Assembly: GCF_900112695.1 (NCBI RefSeq)
Contig: NZ_FOMT01000004.1
Location: 434,001 to 498,000 of the forward strand
Source: Paenibacillus catalpae
GTDB lineage: Bacteria; Bacillota; Bacilli; Paenibacillales; Paenibacillaceae
Length of the DNA stretch: 64,000 nucleotides
Reading direction: 5' to 3'
The notes under the pieces were generated by a model. It was not told where the DNA came from and made no database searches. It was given only the letters and a program-made list of their open reading frames with translations. This document shows positions 58,181 to 64,000 of the stretch, piece after piece; position 1 is the first letter of the stretch; the number at the start of each line of letters is the position of its first letter. The position numbers and the translations under genes are program-made.

Positions 58181-58296
58181 CAGTACGCTTCATGTCCGTC
58201 ACTCCGCACCAACCTGCCCAGCTTAGGCACAATGTTGCTTTCACTTGTTTGTTCTCAGTATGCTTCATGCCCATCCACTCGCACCAACCTGCGCAT
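58181..58296. repeat. 75-bp-period direct repeat (two copies of about 41 bp)
   Basis: CAGTACGCTTCATG...GCACCAACCTGC (from 58181) recurs at 58256 as CAGTATGCTTCATG...GCACCAACCTGC with few changes. A third partial unit (CACCAGACCAGCC) lies near 58150. Confidence 0.7.
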
Positions 58297-58370
58297 CGCA
58301 AACCTTTATTGGCTCACACTGGTTACTCAATTTGTGGCAACATGAGCCGCCCCCCCCACCAGACACGCCG

Positions 58371-58566
58371 GTACGTTGTAGTAAATGCAGGATATTCGAG
58401 CATATGGAGCATGTTGGAGGCAATATCCTGTACGGAGTGCAGGATATTCTTCTATATTGGGGCCAGTTGAGAGGTTGGAGGTCAAATATACTGCAGAATG
58501 TACAACATATTTTCCGAGAAGAGGCATTTGGGGGCAAATATGTTGTAGAAAGTGCAATGTAAACAT
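58371..58566. repeat. Array of four AAATAT...ATATTT palindromes
   Basis: Units are centred near 58383, 58435, 58498 and 58550. The best is AATATCCTG-N9-CAGGATATT (58422-58448); others vary as AAATATACTG...ACATATTT and AAATATGTTG...GCAATGT. Spacings are 52, 63 and 52 bp. Confidence 0.8.
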
Positions 58567-58578
58567 TGAAAAGGCAGG

Positions 58579-59094
58579 TTATTGATTTTTTTGCTTATAC
58601 CAGGTGAGGGCGAGTTGTTCCATTTCGCTTACGAATGCTTTTTTGGCGGGGCTGTATTCGCTGGTTCGGTCATAACGCTGGGCTAGCTCTTCTTTAAAAC
58701 GGCTGTATCTGGCGGCTTCCTCCGGATGCAGGCGCAGATAGTCTCGGAAGATGAGATGCCGCTGAATTTGAGGGTTATCAGACTGGTAGAAATGAATATG
58801 GTGGGTACGCTCTTCTCCGCCTTTACGGAACAGCCTTCTGCCGGGGATGCCCCAGTCACCTGCCACATCGTATCCGAGAGCGGCCATCGTATCGTTATAT
58901 CGATCAACCTTGTTAATGTCATCTACGATCCCCATCATATCGATGACAGGCTTTGCTTTCATTCCCGGAACCGCCGTGCTTCCGAAATGCTCAAATCGCA
59001 TTTCCACTCCCTGAAATACAGATTGCAGGTATTCCGCTTCATCCCTAAACATCCGAATCCATTCTTCCTGATAACCAGACAACCGTACCTCCAC
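58579..59094 (-). CDS. GrpB family protein (UPF0157 nucleotidyltransferase fold)
   Basis: The 171-residue protein has the GrpB pattern: VRLSGYQEEWIRMFRDEAEYLQ, RFEHFGSTAVPGMKAKPVIDMMGIVDDI (GS-x-D-like nucleotidyltransferase core) and HHIHFYQSDNPQIQRHLIFRDYLRLHPEEAARYSRFKEELA. Substrate unknown. The GTG at 59094 with GAGGAGGGG upstream is chosen; a longer frame reads back through a terminator. Confidence 0.85.
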   Translation of the reverse strand: MEVRLSGYQEEWIRMFRDEAEYLQSVFQGVEMRFEHFGSTAVPGMKAKPVIDMMGIVDDINKVDRYNDTMAALGYDVAGDWGIPGRRLFRKGGEERTHHIHFYQSDNPQIQRHLIFRDYLRLHPEEAARYSRFKEELAQRYDRTSEYSPAKKAFVSEMEQLALTWYKQKNQ

Positions 59095-59112
59095 CCTTGC
59101 CCCTCCTCTAAA

Positions 59113-59142
59113 AAAGGCTGCCGTATTAAATCGGCAGCCTTT
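59113..59142 (-). terminator. Terminator after the aldo/keto reductase unit
   Basis: AAAGGCTGCCG pairs with CGGCAGCCTTT; TTTTTTAG follows on the minus strand. It precedes grpB by 20 bp. Confidence 0.85.
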
Positions 59143-59157
59143 CTTTGTTTTAAAAAT

Positions 59158-59308
59158 AATATCGTTGAGAGCCAAAGGAATTGTATCTCGTGTAGGAGCG
59201 CAGCGTTTGCCTTTGTCTGCACATGGTTACCTTGAAACTTTCGTTCAGGCCATGTGCAGACAACAGCAACCGGAAGGAGATACATTCCTCAGGCGACACG
59301 ACGATATT
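59158..59308. repeat. Inverted-repeat element, copy 2
   Basis: The core 59177-59288 (112 bp) is bounded by GGAATTGTATCTC and GGAGATACATTCC. Its flanks AATATCG...CGATATT extend the dyad up to the stop codon of the aldo/keto reductase. The inner stem TCTGCACATGG (59216) pairs with CCATGTGCAGA (59250). Shared with copy 1: AGGAGCGCAGCG, TGCCTTTGT and CAACAGCA-x-CCG-AAGGAGATAC. Confidence 0.8.
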
Positions 59309-60307
59309 TTACGCCAGGATACTCTCGATCGCCTTCAGCTCATCCTCGGAGAAATCGAGGCGGCTGAGAGCAGCAACGTTATCGTCGATTTGCTCGACGC
59401 GGCTTGCGCCGATCAGGGCGGAGGTTACGCGGCCGCCGCGAAGTACCCAGGCAAGGGCCATTTGTGCCAGCGATTGGCCGCGGCTTTGAGCAATCTCATT
59501 CAGCGCGCGAACTTTAGCCAGCTTCTCGTCAGTAATGCTGTTCGAGTTCAAGAAGACGCTTGGTCCGCCTGCGCGGGAATCGGTAGGAATGCCGTCCAGG
59601 TAACGGTTCGTCAGGAGGCCGCCGGCAAGCGGCGAGAACACGATAGAACCGATGCCTTCCTGGTCGAGCACATCTTGCAGGCCATTCTCGATCCAGCGGT
59701 TGAACATCGAATACGATGGCTGATGGATCAGACATGGCGTGCCCAGCTCTTTCAAGATCGCAGAAGCTTGAGCGGTCTGCTCCGCAGTGTAGTTGGACAG
59801 GCCAACATACAGAGCTTTGCCCGAACGTACGATATGGTCAAGTGCGGCCATCGTTTCTTCAAGCGGTGTTTCCGGATCCGGACGGTGATGGTAGAAAATA
59901 TCTACATACTCAAGGTCCATCCGTTTCAAGCTTTGGTCAAGGCTCGAGATCAAATATTTGCGGGAGCCCCAATCGCCGTAAGGACCTTCCCACATGTAGT
60001 AGCCTGCTTTGGTGGAAATAATCATTTGGTCGCGGTATGCGGCCATGTCCTGCTTCAATACTCGACCGAAAGTCTCCTCTGCGGAGCCCGCCGGAGGACC
60101 GTAGTTATTCGCCAGGTCGAAATGGGTAATGCCCAGATCGAAGGCGCGGTGAATCATGGCGCGTCCGTTCTCCAAACGGTCGCTGCCGCCAAAGTTATGC
60201 CATAAGCCAAGCGATACAGCCGGCAGCTTGAGGCCGCTCTTGCCTACGCGGAAGTATTTCATGTCTTCATAACGAGATTTCTCTGCAATGTATGTCATTT
60301 CTGTCAT
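59309..60307 (-). CDS. Aldo/keto reductase (YghZ/GPR-type)
   Basis: The 332-residue protein has SLGLWHNFGGSDRLENGRAMIHRAFDLGITHFDLANNYGPPAGSAEETFGRVL, with catalytic Asp and Tyr, MIISTKAGYYMWEGPYGDWGSRKYLISSLDQSLKRMDLEYVDIFYHHRPDPETPLEET and a C-terminal SALIGASRVEQIDDN. This is the class of E. coli YghZ (Gpr), which reduces glyceraldehyde-3-phosphate or methylglyoxal. It is monocistronic and a different subfamily from the reductase at 38.7 kb. Its stop codon touches the inverted-repeat element. Confidence 0.93.
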   Translation of the reverse strand: MTEMTYIAEKSRYEDMKYFRVGKSGLKLPAVSLGLWHNFGGSDRLENGRAMIHRAFDLGITHFDLANNYGPPAGSAEETFGRVLKQDMAAYRDQMIISTKAGYYMWEGPYGDWGSRKYLISSLDQSLKRMDLEYVDIFYHHRPDPETPLEETMAALDHIVRSGKALYVGLSNYTAEQTAQASAILKELGTPCLIHQPSYSMFNRWIENGLQDVLDQEGIGSIVFSPLAGGLLTNRYLDGIPTDSRAGGPSVFLNSNSITDEKLAKVRALNEIAQSRGQSLAQMALAWVLRGGRVTSALIGASRVEQIDDNVAALSRLDFSEDELKAIESILA

Positions 60308-60426
60308 TCCTTCCTTTCTATAAAGAACTATCCATATGTAACTCCTTTATCATACACCCGCCGCCTATGGAAATAAACCCGGGCTATTCGCCCATGCCGA
60401 TCTTTACAATATAACCACAAAACCAA

Positions 60427-61836
60427 TCAGCCTGCCGAAGCCTTAAAAGCCCAGCCCTTCTCACCCGCTATCCGTACCAGAGCATCTACACACAACGGGT
60501 CAAAATGCTTCCCGCGCTCCTTACAGATGATGCTTATCGCTTCCTCATGCGACAGCGCAGCCCGGTAGGACCGGGATGAGGTCAGCGCATCATACACGTC
60601 CGCAACAGCCGTTACCCGCGCAAGCAGCGGAATATTGTCCCCGCTAAGCGCATCCGGATAGCCGCTTCCGTCCCAGCGCTCATGATGCGAGCGGATAACA
60701 GCCAGCTCCTCCTGCATAAAGCCAAGCCTGCGGCACAAGTTAAATCCGGTAACCGGGTGCTTCTCGATGACCTCCCGCTCTTCCGGAGTCAGCTTGCCCG
60801 GCTTGTTCAGAATATGATCGGGAACGATGAGCTTGCCGATATCATGCACAATGCCGCCCTGCGCTATAGCCCGAAGCTGATCCCGCTTCAACCCAAGCTC
60901 CTCCCCAAGCTGAATCGCATAAAGCGCCACGCGGTAATTATGTCCCGCCGTATAAGCATCCCGGGTTTCCGTCGTCCGAATGAGCTCCTGTACTGCCGGG
61001 GACATATACCCGTGAATCCATTCCTTCGGATCATTCTGGAACAGCTGCTTAAGCGACATGGTATAAGAGCCGGAGCTCCGGTACTGATAATAAATGCCGA
61101 CGACCATCGCAATAACGGAGGCAAGCAGCAGCAAGTGATAGATCCACCAGCTGACCATCCACATTTTCCCCGTGACGTTAATGAATTGAGCCCCAATCAT
61201 CCAGCCTGAGCTGTACACGATGGCAAGCTGCAGAGGAAACCGGGTGGACAGATAAGTCTCCAAATACCGATACATCGTCCAGCCATTTAAACCAATGATA
61301 AGCACGGTAGCTGCCCACTTGATAGGCTCCTGCTTCATTTGAAGCCATGACATCTGGTCGGAAAACAGCCACAGCAGCGCACAAATGACCGCAATCGACG
61401 CGGTCCAGATCGGCAGCAGCCAGCGCTGATGCGCCGAAAGCCATCCAATGATGCGGCGGTCCGAAGACATAGACGACAGCCATAGCCACATAACCGCCAG
61501 CAATATACTCATTTGAGCGGCATTGCTTGGCAAAGCTGTTGCATGATCGGCATGTCTTGGCGTGGATAAACCGTGGACTAGGAAAAGGGCTGCCAACGAT
61601 ACAAAGGACAAGGACAAAAAGCTGATTTTCAAATTTCGAAGCCGAATCGCCGCAACCCCAACTGCTACAGCAAGCGCAAAGGCCGCGCCGGACACAATGC
61701 TGACGACGTAAAAATGACCGCCCGGTGAATGAAGATGATAATCCCAAGCCGGATTCGTATGAAGCACGATAAAAAGGATGAGTGGGACCGCCAATGACAA
61801 CAGAAGATACAGATAGATTTTCGCCTGATTACTCAA
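60427..61836 (-). CDS. Membrane HD-GYP domain protein
   Basis: The 469-residue protein has seven or eight helices over the first 260 residues, then an HD-GYP domain: TAGHNYRVALYAIQLGEEL, GGIVHDIGKLIVPDHILNKPGKLTPEE and HHERWDGSGYPDALSGDNIPLLARVTAVADVYDAL. All metal ligands and the GYP motif are present, so c-di-GMP phosphodiesterase activity is likely. The membrane part resembles no named sensor that I recognise. It ends the minus-strand signalling unit, 26 bp after the MHYT-GGDEF-EAL gene. Confidence 0.93.
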   Translation of the reverse strand: MSNQAKIYLYLLLSLAVPLILFIVLHTNPAWDYHLHSPGGHFYVVSIVSGAAFALAVAVGVAAIRLRNLKISFLSLSFVSLAALFLVHGLSTPRHADHATALPSNAAQMSILLAVMWLWLSSMSSDRRIIGWLSAHQRWLLPIWTASIAVICALLWLFSDQMSWLQMKQEPIKWAATVLIIGLNGWTMYRYLETYLSTRFPLQLAIVYSSGWMIGAQFINVTGKMWMVSWWIYHLLLLASVIAMVVGIYYQYRSSGSYTMSLKQLFQNDPKEWIHGYMSPAVQELIRTTETRDAYTAGHNYRVALYAIQLGEELGLKRDQLRAIAQGGIVHDIGKLIVPDHILNKPGKLTPEEREVIEKHPVTGFNLCRRLGFMQEELAVIRSHHERWDGSGYPDALSGDNIPLLARVTAVADVYDALTSSRSYRAALSHEEAISIICKERGKHFDPLCVDALVRIAGEKGWAFKASAG

Positions 61837-61862
61837 AATCCGACGCCCTCCTTGGCTAACGA

Positions 61863-63950
61863 TTATCCGATCAAGCTCTGCGACGTATGTCTTCCATTAA
61901 CGAACATCGACTGCTGCAACCAAAGATCAAGATCAGCACGTGATATCGGCTTGCTGAAGTAATAGCCTTGCATCATACTGCAGCCGGCGGATTGCAGAAA
62001 TGCCATTTGCTGCTCCGTTTCGACTCCTTCGGCGATGACTTCCAGATTAAGCTGCTTCGCCAGCATAATAATCGTATGGATGATCGCGCGCTTGGATGGC
62101 GAATCGCTTTGCTGCATGTATAACTTGTCTATTTTTAACGTTTGGAAAGGAATCAGATCAATGGAGCCTAGCGCCGAATAGCCTGCGCCAAAGTCATCCA
62201 TCGAGATCTGCACGCCTATCTCCCGGATGGACTTCAGCTGCTCGACCACATCCTCGACGTTGTGCATGACAATCGTCTCTGTAATCTCCAGCTCCAGCAG
62301 CGTGGCATCAAGCCCGGAATGCAGCAGAGCCGAGACGACCATATCCTCAAGATTTTTGCTGTCGAACACGCAGACGGACATATTAACCGATACGCTAAGC
62401 GGCTCGGTTCTGTCTTCATTCCATTCGAAGCAGTCCCGGCAAGCTTGTCCAAGCACCCAGCGCGTGATCGGAACAATCAGCCCTGTCTCTTCCGCAATCG
62501 GAATAAACTCCTCGGGCGAAATCCGGCCCAGAATAGGATGATTCCAGCGCAATAGCGCTTCTACCCCGATAGCACGGTTAACGGCTGCATCCCACTTCGG
62601 CTGGTAGTGAACGACAAATTGATCCCTGGCGAGCGCGATCCGCAGATCCTTTTCCAGCTCCATCCGGCGCAGAAGCTCCCGCTCCAGATGCTCGTTGTAA
62701 AGGCAGTATTGGTTCTTGCCCCTGCGCTTTGCCTGATACATCGCCGTATCCGCCGCAATCAGGAGCGAGGATCGCTCATTGCCATGCTCAGGGGACAAGC
62801 TGATCCCGATACTGCCCGTTATGTAAAGCTCATTGCCTTCGAGCAAATACGGCTTGCGGATATCCTCCAAAATATGAGTGGCAAGCTGCTCTACCTGAGC
62901 CGGCTCCATTCCCTTCGTCATCAGCAGGAACTCATCCCCGCCAAGGCGGAAGGTCTGCGCCCCCTCGTTCTCATGAGAACGAAGCCGCTTGGCTACAGCT
63001 TGTACAAGCAAATCGCCAACATCATGACCAAGCGTGTCATTAATAATCTTGAATTGATCGAGATCGAGGAAGAGCAAGCCGTACGTACGTGCATTCTCAA
63101 GCTTATGGTCGAAAAACCGGTTCATCGCATGGCGGTTCGCAAGTCCGGTCAATGGATCGCTGAAGGCCATACGTTCCAGCACCGTGCGGTCCAGATAGAT
63201 GGCGATCCAGGTGACGAGCATAATAAGAAGCGTAACTAATGTAACACTTATTAGAAGGAACAGATTGATCGGGATGTCCTCCGTTAACAAGGTGACAGCC
63301 TCCTCGCCGCACCAGAAGGATGCCGCCCCCATTCCCGTATAATGCATTCCGCAGACCGCCAGCCCCATAAGCGCGGCCGCAGCCCATTTGGACCATACCG
63401 CCTTGCTGCCATCCCGGAAATTAATAAAGAAGTATAGCGCTGCACAAGAAGTCAGGACAGCAATGGCAGCGGATAATATGACTATAATTGGGTTATATTG
63501 TATAGACATTGTCGGAGAATGCATCGATGCCATGCCGGTATAATGCATAGCAACAATTCCCGCCCCCATAACGAAGCCGCCTCCGAGGAGCTTAAGGCGG
63601 TTAATTTCTTTTGCCATCGTTAAATAAAAGGCGATATAAGAAGCGCCTATGCTGGCGGTAATAGATAACAGAGTAACGGGTACGTCATAGGCGATGGGAA
63701 TACCAATATGAAACGCCATCATCCCGATAAAATGCATGGTCCAGACCCCGCTGCCCATTACGAAAGCGCCAGCGAGCATCCAGCCGAGCTGGACTTTACC
63801 CTTGGACTGCGAGATTTTGTACACCAGATTCAAAGCGGAGTACGAAACGAATAAAGCGATAATGAATGAGAGAAGAATAACCCAGCCGTTATATTCTCCA
63901 TGTAATGTGACCAAACGTCCCCCACCTTCCGTCACTAGTTCTCGGGACAT
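61863..63950 (-). CDS. MHYT-GGDEF-EAL c-di-GMP enzyme (YkoW-like)
   Basis: The 695-residue protein has three MHYT units in seven helices (GVWTMHFIGMMAF, GIVAMHYTGMASM, AVCGMHYTGMGAA), thought to bind copper and sense gas or redox state. An intact GGDEF domain follows (RLGGDEFLLM) and an intact EAL domain (VEALLRWNHP, LEITETIVM, MDDFGAGYSAL, LKIDKLYM, VIAEGVETEQQ). It can in principle both make and degrade c-di-GMP. The B. subtilis counterpart by architecture is YkoW. The start at 63950 is the longest; later starts without the first residues are possible. It is co-transcribed with the HD-GYP gene. Confidence 0.94.
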   Translation of the reverse strand: MSRELVTEGGGRLVTLHGEYNGWVILLSFIIALFVSYSALNLVYKISQSKGKVQLGWMLAGAFVMGSGVWTMHFIGMMAFHIGIPIAYDVPVTLLSITASIGASYIAFYLTMAKEINRLKLLGGGFVMGAGIVAMHYTGMASMHSPTMSIQYNPIIVILSAAIAVLTSCAALYFFINFRDGSKAVWSKWAAAALMGLAVCGMHYTGMGAASFWCGEEAVTLLTEDIPINLFLLISVTLVTLLIMLVTWIAIYLDRTVLERMAFSDPLTGLANRHAMNRFFDHKLENARTYGLLFLDLDQFKIINDTLGHDVGDLLVQAVAKRLRSHENEGAQTFRLGGDEFLLMTKGMEPAQVEQLATHILEDIRKPYLLEGNELYITGSIGISLSPEHGNERSSLLIAADTAMYQAKRRGKNQYCLYNEHLERELLRRMELEKDLRIALARDQFVVHYQPKWDAAVNRAIGVEALLRWNHPILGRISPEEFIPIAEETGLIVPITRWVLGQACRDCFEWNEDRTEPLSVSVNMSVCVFDSKNLEDMVVSALLHSGLDATLLELEITETIVMHNVEDVVEQLKSIREIGVQISMDDFGAGYSALGSIDLIPFQTLKIDKLYMQQSDSPSKRAIIHTIIMLAKQLNLEVIAEGVETEQQMAFLQSAGCSMMQGYYFSKPISRADLDLWLQQSMFVNGRHTSQSLIG

Positions 63951-64000
63951 GCCTGCTGTGACTAAAGCCTAATATTGTATACATATACCATTATACGAAA

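Larger units (their letters stand above)
57648..58578. other. 930-bp gene-free, highly structured region
   Basis: Between the hybrid kinase and grpB there is no coding frame with a ribosome site; small frames on both strands are inconsistent. The region holds a 159-bp inverted-repeat element, three hairpins (57882-57988), a 75-bp direct repeat and a four-palindrome array, each listed on its own. Confidence 0.75.

Noticed and set aside
57562..58585. Several 60-106-codon frames on both strands in the kinase-grpB gap
   Set aside because: They cross the inverted-repeat element and arrays, lack ribosome sites and contradict each other.
57703..59308. Composite transposon bounded by the two 112-bp elements
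   Set aside because: The DNA between them carries grpB and repeats but no transposase, and no target-site duplication is visible.

Overview
The window reads as a chromosomal segment of a spore-forming member of the Bacillota, most likely Paenibacillus. The basis is the gene content (a Spo0M homologue, a collagen-like surface protein, LplA/B/C-type sugar ABC systems with several glycoside hydrolases, fadN/fadA/fadE-type beta-oxidation genes), the strong GGAGG ribosome sites and the balanced-to-GC-rich coding sequence. No rRNA operon, complete insertion sequence, prophage or CRISPR array is present. One tRNA gene, tRNA-Thr(CGT), is present. The genus call is inference; no marker gene settles it.

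Layout. 1-1.3 kb: small membrane protein, XRE regulator and DUF4386 protein. 1.3-6.7 kb (minus): collagen-like protein; an OmpR-type two-component system co-transcribed with a cytochrome b/molybdopterin oxidoreductase fusion; small envelope proteins. 6.8-20.6 kb: a fatty-acid beta-oxidation island. On the minus strand it runs FadF-like Fe-S oxidoreductase, FadN-like multifunctional enzyme, thiolase, acyl-CoA dehydrogenase, acyl-CoA ligase and thioesterase. etfB and etfA are divergent on the plus strand. The fadN-fadA and etfB-etfA gaps (670 and 524 bp) are filled with arrays of short palindromes. 20.8-25.3 kb: a catalytically degenerate SRAP protein, an AraC regulator, and an apparently Fur-controlled operon (53-aa protein, beta-rich protein, flavodoxin, Cys-cluster nuclease-like protein). 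25.8-36.7 kb: a glycan-use locus with two LacI regulators, two ABC permeases, a binding lipoprotein, a GH2 enzyme and two GH30 enzymes (one lipoprotein, one cytoplasmic). 36.8-47.3 kb: YpmS-like protein, threonine dehydratase, aldo/keto reductase, glycolipid glycosyltransferase, MFS and TVP38 proteins, small proteins, aromatic acid exporter-type protein, Spo0M, zinc-ribbon MscL and NUDIX hydrolase. 47-51.5 kb: tyrosinase-like protein, Cys-rich coat-like protein, Cu-Zn SOD, holin-like protein, tRNA-Thr, protein kinase and small proteins. 51.5-64 kb: a signalling region with a degenerate GGDEF-EAL protein, an OmpR-type regulator, a 1277-aa hybrid kinase, GrpB, an aldo/keto reductase, an HD-GYP protein and an MHYT-GGDEF-EAL protein.

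The most unusual content is between the genes. Several unrelated families of short imperfect palindromes occur in arrays whose centre-to-centre distances are mostly near 52, 62-63 or 73 bp, that is, near whole helical turns. In three arrays four palindromes repeat the same 52/61-63/52 layout although their sequences differ. A separate element of about 112 bp is present twice with conserved ends and an inner stem whose sequence has changed but still pairs. Other leads are a direct repeat TGTTAG-N5-TGTTAG upstream of three genes around the 53-kb response regulator, a hairpin that buries the Shine-Dalgarno of a 47-aa gene, and two pseudo-enzyme candidates (SRAP and EAL). All family calls are from reading motifs; no database search was possible.
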